Shown in pieces: positions 6,308 through 14,591 of a stretch of 24,952 nt of DNA. How positions within the stretch are numbered: position 1 is the first letter of the stretch; each line of letters begins with the position of its first letter. Source of the stretch: JAIMBK01 sp040755975 (lineage in GTDB: Bacteria > Bacillota > Desulfotomaculia > Desulfotomaculales > Nap2-2B); contig JBFLZY010000042.1 of assembly GCA_040755975.1 (NCBI GenBank), positions 1-24,952 of the forward strand, read 5' to 3'. The notes under the pieces were generated by a model that saw nothing but the letters and a program-made list of their open reading frames with translations, was not told the DNA's origin and did no database searches. Position numbers and translations under genes: made by a program.

Positions 6308-6853
6308 TTAATAGCCACCTTCTTTAATTTGCGCCCACCACCGGTTGAAATAAGCCGCCCCCGACCAGATTGTTAAAACAATTGCGGCATTCGTGGTCAC
6401 GTTGCCAAAGGTGAGCATTTTCATCTCATAAGGCGTTTCCTGCAGAAAGAGGGCGACGATCGCCACAATCTGGGCAGCAGTTTTTAATTTACCCAAAAAG
6501 GAGGCGGGGATCACCGTTCCATCCGCGGCCAGAAAAGTGCGCAGCCCGGTAACCGCCAGCTCCCGGCCGATAATGATCATGGCCGCCCACCCCGGCATCT
6601 GCTGGAGTTCGACTAACGAGATGAGCGCCGCCGAGACCAGTAATTTATCGGCCAAGGGATCCATCAACTTGCCCCACCGGGTCACCATCCGGTGCTTCCG
6701 GGCCAGGTAGCCGTCCAAAGCATCGGTACCGGCGCCAAACAAAAAAAGGGCCATCGCGACATAATTGCCGTAAGGCGCCTGCAGGGTTACCACGGTGAGA
6801 AAAACCGGAATTAAAAAAATCCGCACCAGCGTTAACCGGTTAGGCAGGTTCAT
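6308..6853 (-). CDS. pgsA: CDP-diacylglycerol-glycerol-3-phosphate 3-phosphatidyltransferase
   Basis: PgsA makes phosphatidylglycerophosphate from CDP-diacylglycerol and glycerol-3-phosphate, the committed step to phosphatidylglycerol, in the cytoplasmic membrane. The 181-residue polytopic protein carries a complete CDP-alcohol phosphatidyltransferase signature: Asp44, Asp47-Gly48, Ala51-Arg52, Gly61, Asp65 and Asp69 with standard spacing. The N-terminal MNLPNRLTLVRI is typical. The ATG lies inside the 3' end of rimO (14-base overlap) with an AGGGGA SD eight bases upstream, indicating coupled translation. In many Firmicutes pgsA precedes cinA-recA; here lexA, the FtsH-like gene and another gene intervene. 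Confidence 0.95.
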   Translation of the reverse strand: MNLPNRLTLVRIFLIPVFLTVVTLQAPYGNYVAMALFLFGAGTDALDGYLARKHRMVTRWGKLMDPLADKLLVSAALISLVELQQMPGWAAMIIIGRELAVTGLRTFLAADGTVIPASFLGKLKTAAQIVAIVALFLQETPYEMKMLTFGNVTTNAAIVLTIWSGAAYFNRWWAQIKEGGY

Positions 6854-8177
6854 TCGCCAATTCCCCTATTAAATCATACTCTTTCGCCTCTTTAACTAAA
6901 ACGGGCACAAATTGTCCGGGCGATAATGCCCCGTCCGCCAGGAAATAAACTTTCCCGTCAATTTCCGGAGCATCTCCTTCGCTTCGCCCGTAGTAAAGCG
7001 CACCGGCTTTTCCTTCGACCAAAACCACCAGCTTTTGGCCAATTTTGCGCCTGTTTTGGCGTAAAGATATTTCCTTCTGCAGGACCATTGCCCGGTGATA
7101 ACGCTCTTCCTTGACTTTTTCCGGCACCTGGTCCGGAAAACCGGCGGCGCGGGTGCCTTCTTCCGGGTAAAACTTGAACACCCCGGCGTGGTCGAAGGAT
7201 ATTTCCCGCATAAAGTCCAGAAGTTCGGCAAAATGAGCCTCCTTTTCGCCCGGGAAGCCAACCAGGAAGGTAGTACGCAAGGTAAGCCCCGGGACCGCCC
7301 TCCTCAGCTGCCGGATCAAATCGCGGACCTCAGCGCTGCTTTTGCGCCGGTTCATTTTTCTTAAAATTTCCTCGCTGGCGTGCTGGACCGGGATGTCCAG
7401 GTACCGACACCATTTTGGCGACCTCGTCAGAACGGCGATCAATTCCTCTGTTAAATAGTCGGGTGAACAATAGAGAAGGCGCAGCCAGGCAAGGCCGGGA
7501 ATAACCTCCAGGCGCCGGATCAGCTCCGGGAGGCGACAGGCGCCGTACAAATCCAAACCGTAGCGGGTGGTGTCCTGGGCGATCAAGATTATTTCCTTTA
7601 CCCCTTTTTCAACCAGGGAGCTTACCTCTTGTTCAAGGGATTCCAGCGTTCTGCTGCGGTAGGGCCCCTTAATCGCCGGAATGGCGCAAAAAGCACACCG
7701 GTTGCTGCACCCTTCGGCAATTTTCACATAGGCGCAATATGGAGGGGTGGCTAAAAGGCGCGGCAGATCGGGAGTATATTGATAGGCCGGCCGATCGACC
7801 GCGCAAACCCTCTCCCCGGCAAGGGCTTTTTTCACCAGCTCCGCCACGTAAGGAACGGCCCCGGTGCCAATCAATCCGTCCACTTCGGGCAAATCCTGCA
7901 ACAACCGGGAACCGTAGCGCTGGGCAAGGCAACCGGCCACCAGTAACAAACGACATTTCCCTTTTTCTTTTAACCGGGCCAGCTCGAAAATATTCTGCAG
8001 GGATTCCTTAACCGCCGGTAAAATAAAAGCACAGGTGTTAACAATGATAATATCGGCGCCTTTTTCCCGGTTGGTAATCGTAAAACCGGTTTTTTGCAGC
8101 TGCCCCAGCATGATTTCGCTGTCCACCAGGTTTTTTGCACAACCCAGGCTAACCAGGCCAATTCGATCGTTCGCCAC
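6840..8177 (-). CDS. rimO: Ribosomal protein S12 methylthiotransferase RimO
   Basis: RimO is a radical-SAM enzyme with two iron-sulfur clusters that methylthiolates a conserved Asp of ribosomal protein S12. In the 445-residue protein the N-terminal UPF0004 domain contributes Cys13 (SLGCAKN), Cys49 (NTCAF) and Cys83 (AGCLAQ). The radical-SAM triad is Cys157, Cys161 and Cys164 in EGCSNRCAFC. A C-terminal TRAM-type domain covers about residues 380-440. The SLGCAKNLVDSE start distinguishes RimO from MiaB. The GTG start has an SD (GGAAGGGAAG) at good spacing. A hairpin with a T-rich tail lies just upstream and may reduce read-through from the preceding gene. Confidence 0.96.
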   Translation of the reverse strand: MANDRIGLVSLGCAKNLVDSEIMLGQLQKTGFTITNREKGADIIIVNTCAFILPAVKESLQNIFELARLKEKGKCRLLLVAGCLAQRYGSRLLQDLPEVDGLIGTGAVPYVAELVKKALAGERVCAVDRPAYQYTPDLPRLLATPPYCAYVKIAEGCSNRCAFCAIPAIKGPYRSRTLESLEQEVSSLVEKGVKEIILIAQDTTRYGLDLYGACRLPELIRRLEVIPGLAWLRLLYCSPDYLTEELIAVLTRSPKWCRYLDIPVQHASEEILRKMNRRKSSAEVRDLIRQLRRAVPGLTLRTTFLVGFPGEKEAHFAELLDFMREISFDHAGVFKFYPEEGTRAAGFPDQVPEKVKEERYHRAMVLQKEISLRQNRRKIGQKLVVLVEGKAGALYYGRSEGDAPEIDGKVYFLADGALSPGQFVPVLVKEAKEYDLIGELANEPA

Positions 8178-8195
8178 GCAATGTCTTCCCTTCCG

Positions 8196-8218
8196 GCAAG
8201 AAAATAGCGGCCCGCTAT
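8196..8218 (-). terminator. Terminator- or attenuator-like hairpin upstream of rimO
   Basis: On the minus strand the inverted repeat ATAGCG-GGC-CGCTAT (8204-8218) is followed by TTTTCTT (8197-8203). The stem is only six base pairs and it lies just before the rimO SD, so it is better read as partial termination than a full operon end. Confidence 0.4.
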
Positions 8219-8238
8219 CTCGCCGCCCCGGGATAAAT

Positions 8239-8565
8239 TTATTCCCCTACCAGCGCGGTTAATTTCTCATTTATATAAACACTGAGGTTCTTCATAATCT
8301 CCTTTAAACGTTCGAAGTCCCTGACGATAAAGCCTTTTGTCCACCAGGAAAGCAGGTCTTGCACAAAAGCCAGATACCCGCTGAAAGAAGCTACCTTGTA
8401 TAAGTCCTGCCGTTCATTATTGCTCCGAACCTCGCAACTCCCCTGGACCCCGTCGCGGTGAGTGAGGCGAAAGTTGCTTAACTCCCCCGCATCCCTACGC
8501 CAGGACAAAACGCCTTCATAAATATTAACATCCCGGCCGCAGGTATCGCAAATAAAACACTCCAT
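8239..8565 (-). CDS. Small protein with N-terminal Cys cluster, unknown function
   Basis: The product has 108 residues and I do not recognise the family. Its N-terminus has Cys3, Cys6 and Cys9 (CFICDTC), half of a zinc-ribbon-like site, with another Cys at about residue 44. The rest is charged, with a Trp pair (SWW) near residues 73-75 and a helical C-terminus. It may bind a metal, but a complete four-ligand set is not obvious. The ATG is preceded by a very strong purine-rich SD (AGGGGGAAGGGAG). It lies 18 bases after rodZ and 61 bases before rimO, so it is probably co-transcribed with rodZ. Confidence 0.75.
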   Translation of the reverse strand: MECFICDTCGRDVNIYEGVLSWRRDAGELSNFRLTHRDGVQGSCEVRSNNERQDLYKVASFSGYLAFVQDLLSWWTKGFIVRDFERLKEIMKNLSVYINEKLTALVGE

Positions 8566-8583
8566 CTCCCTTCCCCCTTATGC

Positions 8584-9345
8584 TCAACCCTCGTTAAGAA
8601 CTGTAAATTCCCTCTTGATTACCTCTCCAATACCCCCCAGGTAGCCAAGATTACGCCCGTTAACCTGCACCTGCACCGCTCCCGCATTACCCAGCTTAAT
8701 CTCAATCCGCTCTTTTCCGAAAAAACTCCGCGACTGATTCGCCGCCAATTCACCCGTAAATTTCGTTTCCCCGTCAACCACTACCCTCATCCAGCATCTA
8801 TCCTGGACAACATTCAGCACCAGGTTGACGCCTTTTTGTGGCGAAGTTTCCCAGGGAACCGGCGATTCCCGGGGAGCGGCAGGCTGGTTCGGGGGGATAG
8901 TTATTTGCTCGGGGACATTCTGGTCGCGTACATTTCCGGGAACGGGCGCATCATTTCGGGCCTGCTGAAGAACAGCGCCTGTTTTCAAAGCGTAGATTCC
9001 AAAGACTATCAAACAGGCGGCGGCCGCGAGGAAAAGATAAACCAGTGGCTTTCTTCGCAAACGCTGATCCTTTTCTTTTTTTTCGGGGATAGTATCTGCC
9101 GCCGGCAGCTGTTGTTTGCCATAGCACTCGTCAAAGAGAGCAACTAAAGGTTCCGGGTTCAAACCCAAAAACCGGGCGTAATTCCGGATAAATCCTCTGA
9201 CGTAAATTTGGCCGGGCAGAAGATCAAAATTTTCGACCTCGATCGCTTCCAGGTACCGGGGACGTATCTTGGTTTTCTCGGCAACTTCCTCCAGGGATAA
9301 ACCGCGTGCTTTCCGGGCCTCTTTTAAGGTTTCACCAATCCCCAC
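8584..9345 (-). CDS. rodZ: RodZ-like helix-turn-helix membrane protein
   Basis: RodZ-type proteins couple the MreB cytoskeleton to the envelope and help set cell shape. The 253-residue product has an N-terminal XRE-like helix-turn-helix (about 1-70; GETLKEARKARGLSLEEV and KIRPRYLEAIE), a charged linker, one transmembrane segment at about 100-120, a Pro/Asn-rich linker and a C-terminal beta domain of the DUF4115 type. The track-long frame starts at GTG 9363, but AAAGGAGG falls inside that extension, seven bases before GTG 9345, which gives the standard MGIGETLKEAR start. A promoter lies 70-95 bases upstream. Its neighbours (ftsK, pgsA) fit an envelope and division role. Confidence 0.85.
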   Translation of the reverse strand: MGIGETLKEARKARGLSLEEVAEKTKIRPRYLEAIEVENFDLLPGQIYVRGFIRNYARFLGLNPEPLVALFDECYGKQQLPAADTIPEKKEKDQRLRRKPLVYLFLAAAACLIVFGIYALKTGAVLQQARNDAPVPGNVRDQNVPEQITIPPNQPAAPRESPVPWETSPQKGVNLVLNVVQDRCWMRVVVDGETKFTGELAANQSRSFFGKERIEIKLGNAGAVQVQVNGRNLGYLGGIGEVIKREFTVLNEG

Positions 9346-9412
9346 CAGTTCGCCTCCTTTCACATCCGGAAAAGCTCCTTTTTAACCGCCGGAATTATTG
9401 TCTTCTACATAA

Positions 9413-9441
9413 ATCGTAATATTTTCAGGGTAATTAGTCAA
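9413..9441 (-). promoter_or_regulatory. rodZ promoter
   Basis: On the minus strand TTGACT (9436-9441) and TACGAT (9413-9418) are separated by 17 bp in the 133-bp gap between ftsK and rodZ. It would drive rodZ, the small Cys protein and probably rimO-pgsA and the following gene. Confidence 0.65.
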
Positions 9442-9478
9442 ACATTTTCTTTAATTTTTCCAAATCCAATAAATAACC

Positions 9479-11692
9479 TCATTTTTTAAAAGTTTGCTGG
9501 TACTGATCCAGGGTCATCAAGACCGCCCTTGGTTTGCTCCCCTCGTAAGCGCCGACAATCCCCTTCTTTTCCATGATATCGACCAGTCGGGCGGCCCGGG
9601 CGTAACCAATTCGCAAACGCCTTTGCAGCAAAGAAACGGAAGCGTGGCCGGTTTCAATAAATATTTCCACCGCCCGGGGCAAAAGTTCGTCTTCCAGTTC
9701 CGGCGAACCGGCTTCTTTTTTGGCTTCCCCCAGGAAGCGCTGTTCGTAACTGGGGCAGGCCTGCTTTTTCAAGAACGAAACCAGCGCCTCTACTTCCCGG
9801 TCAGATAAATAAGCTCCCTGGAGCCGGAGCGGCTTCGGCGCCCCCACGGGATAAAAAAGCATATCCCCTCTCCCGAGAAGTTTTTCCGCCCCCGCCATAT
9901 CCAAAATAGTGCGGGAATCAATCTGGGAGGAAACCGCAAAGGAAATGCGGGAGGGTATGTTTGCCTTGATCAACCCCGTAATCACGTCAACAGACGGGCG
10001 CTGGGTGGCCACCACCAGGTGAATGCCGGCGGCACGGGCCATCTGGGCCAGCCGGCAGACGGCGTCTTCTACGTCAGCCGGGGCAACCATCATTAAATCA
10101 GACAATTCGTCGATAATAATCACCAGGAGGGGAAGAGGGGCTTTCGCAGCGCCTGCCTGGCGGCGTAAAGCGTTGTAACGGCTGATGTCCCGCACCCCTT
10201 CGGCAGCAAATAATTCATAACGATATTCCATTTCCTTAACTGCCCAGCGAAGCGAGGTGGCCGCCTTTTTCGGATCGGTTACCACCGGCGAAACCAGGTG
10301 GGGGATGCCGTTGTAATTACTTAACTCCACCATTTTGGGATCGATAATTAAAAATTTTACTTCGTCGGGGGTAGCCTTGAATAAAATACTGGCAATCAGG
10401 GTGTTCAAGCAAACGCTTTTTCCCGAACCGGTCGCGCCGGCAATGAGCAGATGGGGCATCTGGGCCAGATCGGTGACCACCGGGTTGCCGGCGATGTCTT
10501 TCCCCAGGGCGACCGTCAAACGGGATGTAGCGCTTTGAAATTCTCCTGTTTCCAGGAGTTCTCTTAAGTGAACCGTGGAAATCTCCCGGTTGGGCACTTC
10601 AATCCCCACCGCCGCCTTGCCCGGGATGGGCGCCTCGATACGCACGTCGGGGGCGGCCATACAAAGGGCGATGTCGTCGGCCAGACCCACGATCCGGCTT
10701 ACTTTCACCCCCGGAGGAGGCTGGATCTCGTAGCGGGTGATGGTAGGACCGCGGGAAACCTGGGTCACCTTTGCCTTCACCCCAAAATTCTGGAGAGTTT
10801 CCTCTAAAATGCGGATATTTTCCGTGATATCCTTATTTGCCCTGACGGCGCGCGGGCGCCCCGGCTTGGCTAAAATGCCGATCGGCGGGAGCTGGAATCC
10901 CGGAAATTCGGCAGTGGCCGAACACTCCGCTTCACCCGCGAAAAGACCCGGTTCTGTTGATAAATAATTTTGCTTTTTGAGAGGTCGAACAACCATTACG
11001 TGGCCGTGCTCAAACTTCGGCCCGGTGAAAATCTCTTCTTTTTCCACCGGATTTACTGCCGGATTTCCTTCCGAATCCACCATCTCGGAGCCGCTGCGGT
11101 CAATGATAATCGGCTGAACGGGAGGCTCCTCCGCGTCTTCTTCGGAAAAAAGAAAAGAGCTGCAAAATTTTTTCCAGCGGCCCCAGGACTCCTTGAGTTT
11201 TTTGAGGATTGTACCGCCCAAGGCACTGAGCGATAAACCGGTACTCAGCAAAATCCCAATCAGGACGAGGGTAACCAGAACTACGTACATTCCCGTCAAG
11301 CCAAAGGAATATTCTAAAAGGTAACCGCAAACGGCGCCGAACAAACCGCCTCCTTCCCCTTTTAACCCGGCCCGCAGGGCATACGGCCGGGGAATGAACA
11401 GGTGCAGCAGGGCTAAAGCGACAACGAAAAGAATAATTCCCCCCAGGAAGCGCTGCGCTCTCCGGACCTGCCCTTCGAGCGTAATCATCCGGATACCGAC
11501 GTAGGTTAAAAATAATGGAAAGAGATAGCGCCCTTCCCCGGTTGCGCTCCGCAGCAAATGCTCGACCAGTCTGCTCACCCGGCCTGCCTCGGGAGTAACC
11601 AGGCTAATCAGGCAAAGAACGGCCAAAGTTAAAAAAATTACCCCGGTTATTTCTTGTTTTTGCCTCTGCTTAACTTGTTTTGGAATACCCAT
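9479..11692 (-). CDS. ftsK: DNA translocase FtsK/SpoIIIE
   Basis: This membrane-anchored motor pumps chromosomal DNA through the division or sporulation septum. Numbered from the ATG at 11692 (737 residues), several N-terminal transmembrane segments occupy about residues 15-155. An acidic linker follows, then the FtsK motor with Walker A GATGSGKS (419-426) and Walker B IIIDELSDLM with Asp528-Glu529. A C-terminal gamma winged-helix domain (about 670-737) reads directional DNA motifs. An in-frame TTG at 11710 is open, but GGGGG sits eight bases before the ATG, which is preferred. It stands between uppP and rodZ with its own 107-bp upstream gap. The sequence does not show whether it acts in sporulation, in division or in both. 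Confidence 0.95.
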   Translation of the reverse strand: MGIPKQVKQRQKQEITGVIFLTLAVLCLISLVTPEAGRVSRLVEHLLRSATGEGRYLFPLFLTYVGIRMITLEGQVRRAQRFLGGIILFVVALALLHLFIPRPYALRAGLKGEGGGLFGAVCGYLLEYSFGLTGMYVVLVTLVLIGILLSTGLSLSALGGTILKKLKESWGRWKKFCSSFLFSEEDAEEPPVQPIIIDRSGSEMVDSEGNPAVNPVEKEEIFTGPKFEHGHVMVVRPLKKQNYLSTEPGLFAGEAECSATAEFPGFQLPPIGILAKPGRPRAVRANKDITENIRILEETLQNFGVKAKVTQVSRGPTITRYEIQPPPGVKVSRIVGLADDIALCMAAPDVRIEAPIPGKAAVGIEVPNREISTVHLRELLETGEFQSATSRLTVALGKDIAGNPVVTDLAQMPHLLIAGATGSGKSVCLNTLIASILFKATPDEVKFLIIDPKMVELSNYNGIPHLVSPVVTDPKKAATSLRWAVKEMEYRYELFAAEGVRDISRYNALRRQAGAAKAPLPLLVIIIDELSDLMMVAPADVEDAVCRLAQMARAAGIHLVVATQRPSVDVITGLIKANIPSRISFAVSSQIDSRTILDMAGAEKLLGRGDMLFYPVGAPKPLRLQGAYLSDREVEALVSFLKKQACPSYEQRFLGEAKKEAGSPELEDELLPRAVEIFIETGHASVSLLQRRLRIGYARAARLVDIMEKKGIVGAYEGSKPRAVLMTLDQYQQTFKK

Positions 11693-11799
11693 AACGATAA
11701 CCCCCGGCAATATATACTATACGCTCATACATGGGATATTCCTTCAATATTACTATATTTTACCAGAAGAAATTCTATGCCGGGCCGGTGTCCGGAAGG

Positions 11800-12582
11800 T
11801 TATCTTAACAAAGCAAAAAGAATTACCGCCGCCCCCAACAATAAACGGTACCAGACAAAAACAACAAAACTATGCCTGGTAAGATACCGCAATAAAAAAC
11901 CGATCGAAAGGAAACCCACCACTGCCGAAACAACGATCCCCGTCAGAAAAGGAGCGTTAACCTGGGACGGAGTTATTTTATTTAATTGCATTAAACCAGC
12001 ACCAAAAATAATGGGAGCAGAAAGCAAAAAGGAAAAGCGCGCCGCCGCCTCCCGCTCCAAACCCAGAAACCTCCCGGCGGTCATGGTGACGCCGGCCCTG
12101 GATATCCCCGGTATAATCGCCAGCGCCTGGGATACGCCGATCAAAATACTGTCGGCCAGGCCGATTTGCCCCAGCTTACGCAATTTCGGCGCCCGGCTGT
12201 CCACCAGGTAAAGAACAATCCCCATCAGCATTAACATCACACCGATTAAAAACGGCTCTCGAAAAACGGTTTCGGCCTGCTCCTCCAAAAAATAACCAAA
12301 AAGGGTGCCCGGGATAGTAGCCACGACCACATACCAGAACAACCGTCCTTCTACTGTTGGAGCGCGGCGTAAGCCATCTGCTAACAACACCAGCCAATCC
12401 CGCCAAAAATAACCAACCACGGCGAGCAAAGTGCCTATGTGGAGCGCTACATCAAAGGTCAGGCCGGCATAAGGCCAGCCCGCAAACCAGGGAACCAAAA
12501 CCAGATGCGCCGAGCTGGATATGGGCAAAAACTCACCCACACCCTGGACGATGCCCAGGACAACCGCTTCGAAAATGGACAA
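11800..12582 (-). CDS. uppP: Undecaprenyl-diphosphatase UppP (BacA)
   Basis: UppP dephosphorylates undecaprenyl pyrophosphate, recycling the lipid carrier for peptidoglycan and other wall polymers; it is also linked to bacitracin resistance. The polytopic protein of about 260 residues carries both family motifs: the first, EFLPISSSAHL, near residues 17-27 and the second, PGISRAGVT, near 158-166. A longer frame begins at GTG 12591, but the SD GGGAGA abuts that codon and lies nine bases before TTG 12582, which yields the usual MSIFEAVVLGIVQG start. It follows tyrA by 23 bp and is the last gene of the prpC-to-uppP run. No strong terminator follows. Confidence 0.95.
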   Translation of the reverse strand: MSIFEAVVLGIVQGVGEFLPISSSAHLVLVPWFAGWPYAGLTFDVALHIGTLLAVVGYFWRDWLVLLADGLRRAPTVEGRLFWYVVVATIPGTLFGYFLEEQAETVFREPFLIGVMLMLMGIVLYLVDSRAPKLRKLGQIGLADSILIGVSQALAIIPGISRAGVTMTAGRFLGLEREAAARFSFLLSAPIIFGAGLMQLNKITPSQVNAPFLTGIVVSAVVGFLSIGFLLRYLTRHSFVVFVWYRLLLGAAVILFALLR

Positions 12583-12605
12583 AAAAACCACTCTCCCGAT
12601 GTATT

Positions 12606-13706
12606 TTAGCGTTTCACTACCTGCACCCCGGCACGACGCAGGGCTTGGACGGCTGCCTCCTGCTCCTCCTCCGTGGCAAAACCCAGGCGCACGCTTCCGC
12701 CTTCGCCTTCCCGGATGCGCATGATCTCGATGTCCGCGATATTTACCCCTTCCCGGGCCAGGATTCCCGTTACACGGGCAATGGCGCCCGGGCGGTCGGG
12801 AACCGCCACCAGGATTTCAAAAAATTCCGGAAGGTACCCTTTTGTCTTGGCCGGCAGGCTCTCCCGTATTTCCCTGGCTCTTTGCAAAAGAGTAACAAGT
12901 TCTTCTGCGGAAGAATGCCGCACGGCTTCTTCCAGCAGGGCCAGTTCCCGTTTATACGATCCGAGCACGGTCAGCAACATTTCCCGGTTAAGAAGAAAAA
13001 TATCCCGCCACATCAACGGATTGCTTAAGGCGATCCGCGTGGTATCCCGAAAGCCTCCCGCCGCCAAAGGCAAAAAGCGCTCACCTCCCGGCAGCCCCGC
13101 CAGAGAATTGACCAAAGCATAAGCAACCAGGTGCGGCAAATGCGATAGAGCAGCGACGGCCAAATCGTGCTCTTCCGGCGTCAGCTCAATTACCCGCGCC
13201 CCAACTCCCTGCACCATTGTACGGACTTTACGCAAAGCCCATTCGGGCTGATCGCGAAGAGGGGTTAAAATATAAAAGGCGTTCTCAAAAAGATAAGGAT
13301 CGGCCCCGGCGATCCCCTGTCTTTCCGAACCGGCCATCGGGTGGCCGCCCACAAAAAATGATCCGGCGGGCATTAGCCCGCGGGCAAGCCGGACGATGTC
13401 TCCCTTCACGCTGCCTACGTCGGTGACCACGGTCCCGGGCGACAAGCAAGGGGCGATCTCTTTAAGTAAGTCGCAATTGGCCTTCAGGTGGGCGGCCAGG
13501 ACCACAAGATCTGCTTGCGCCACGGCCGACAGGGGCTCTCTCGCCGCCCGGTCGATGGCGCCGCACTGCAGGGCGGCGCGCAAGTTCTCTTCGCTCCGGC
13601 CGACGCCGACCACAGTATCCGCCAGTCGCCGGTTACGCAAGGCCATCCCTAAAGAACCGCCGATCAGGCCGACGCCGATAATCACTATCCTTTTAAAAAA
13701 GGCCAC
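12606..13706 (-). CDS. tyrA: Prephenate dehydrogenase with C-terminal ACT domain
   Basis: TyrA oxidatively decarboxylates prephenate to 4-hydroxyphenylpyruvate for tyrosine synthesis using NAD(P). The 366-residue protein has a Rossmann motif GVGLIGGS (11-18), a catalytic-region Ser near residue 99 (DVGSVK), the active-site His122 in GHPMAGSE, and a C-terminal ACT domain at about 297-366 (VAVPDRPGAIARV), suggesting feedback control by tyrosine. The GTG start has AAGGTGG seven bases upstream. It is not next to other aromatic-pathway genes in this window; it sits between the RCKP mini-protein and uppP in the kinase/phosphatase run. Confidence 0.95.
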   Translation of the reverse strand: MAFFKRIVIIGVGLIGGSLGMALRNRRLADTVVGVGRSEENLRAALQCGAIDRAAREPLSAVAQADLVVLAAHLKANCDLLKEIAPCLSPGTVVTDVGSVKGDIVRLARGLMPAGSFFVGGHPMAGSERQGIAGADPYLFENAFYILTPLRDQPEWALRKVRTMVQGVGARVIELTPEEHDLAVAALSHLPHLVAYALVNSLAGLPGGERFLPLAAGGFRDTTRIALSNPLMWRDIFLLNREMLLTVLGSYKRELALLEEAVRHSSAEELVTLLQRAREIRESLPAKTKGYLPEFFEILVAVPDRPGAIARVTGILAREGVNIADIEIMRIREGEGGSVRLGFATEEEQEAAVQALRRAGVQVVKR

Positions 13707-13763
13707 TATTGGTCCACCTTCAGCTTAAGCATTTTTCCTCTTTTCTTTTGCCTCCCCGGCTTC

Positions 13764-13925
13764 CTACCGCTTGCCGGCCCGGCCCGCCTTGCACCCTTTT
13801 CCGGCCGTTTCCAGCGCACCCTCTTTGACCAGCTTATCTTTCGGTGCTCCGCAGCTTTTGCATTTGCCCGGCTTGCAGCGGGCTTCGACAACGTTACCGC
13901 ATTCCGCACATTTCCAGACGGCCAC
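13764..13925 (-). CDS. RCKP-type rubredoxin-like mini-protein (53 aa)
   Basis: A 53-residue gene. It starts at GTG 13925, three bases after the rpe stop, with GGGAGGTGATT as a strong SD inside the rpe end. The protein begins MAVWKCAECGNVVEARCKPG and contains Cys6, Cys9, Cys22 and Cys25, two CxxC knuckles of a rubredoxin-like metal site, plus Cys17 in an RCKP motif. A basic tail with a further Cys45 follows. The family is known from anaerobes as an RCKP-type rubredoxin-like domain; it probably binds iron or zinc and may act in electron transfer or oxidative-stress protection. Its place between rpe and tyrA gives no functional hint. Confidence 0.85.
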   Translation of the reverse strand: MAVWKCAECGNVVEARCKPGKCKSCGAPKDKLVKEGALETAGKGCKAGRAGKR

Positions 13926-13928
13926 TTT

Positions 13929-14591
13929 TTAATCACCTCCCGCCACGGATTTTCTTATTTCGCCAATTGCCTTCGCGGGGTCGGCGGAACCAAAAATTGC
14001 CGAACCGGCCACCAGCACCGCCGCGCCGGCTTTTGCCGCCAGCGGTGCCGTTTTCATGTCGATGCCCCCATCAACCGCAACCTCGGCAGGGCAGCCGGCC
14101 GCTTCCAAAAGTTGCTTGACGGCGGCTATTTTTGCAAGCATTTCGGGAATAAAGGCCTGTCCACCAAAACCGGGATTGACAGTCATTACCAAAACCAGAT
14201 CACATAGCGACAAAAGGTATTTCAAAACTTCGGGAGGGGTTGCCGGGTTAAGGGCAACGCCTGCTTTTGCCCCGCCCTCCTTAATTTGCATCAATGTTCT
14301 GTGCAGGTGGACGCCGGCTTCCGCGTGAACAGTGATGATATCGGCGCCGGCTTCTATAAAGCGTTCAATATATTTGTCGGGCTCGGCAATCATTAAATGG
14401 ACATCAAAAACCAGCCGGCTGTGCGGGCGCAAAGCAGCCAAGACCGGGGGGCCGATGGTGATATTGGGCACAAAACGGCCGTCCATGACATCAATGTGGA
14501 GATAATCGGCGCCGCCTTTTTCTATCCTTGCAATGTCTTCCGCCAGGCTGGCGAAATCTGCCGCCAGAATGGAAGGAGCGATTTTAATCAT
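13929..14591 (-). CDS. rpe: Ribulose-phosphate 3-epimerase
   Basis: Rpe interconverts ribulose-5-phosphate and xylulose-5-phosphate in the pentose phosphate pathway. The 220-residue TIM-barrel shows APSILAADF at the N-terminus, the metal ligands His32 and Asp34 (HIDVMDG), His65 (VFDVHLM) and Asp174 (AVDGGI), and the phosphate loop VNPGFGGQ (138-144). A longer frame starts at TTG 14612, but AGGAG lies ten bases before the ATG at 14591, giving the family-standard MIKIAPSILA. The start overlaps the end of rsgA by eight bases. The prpC-prkC-rsgA-rpe order is common in Firmicutes. Confidence 0.97.
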   Translation of the reverse strand: MIKIAPSILAADFASLAEDIARIEKGGADYLHIDVMDGRFVPNITIGPPVLAALRPHSRLVFDVHLMIAEPDKYIERFIEAGADIITVHAEAGVHLHRTLMQIKEGGAKAGVALNPATPPEVLKYLLSLCDLVLVMTVNPGFGGQAFIPEMLAKIAAVKQLLEAAGCPAEVAVDGGIDMKTAPLAAKAGAAVLVAGSAIFGSADPAKAIGEIRKSVAGGD

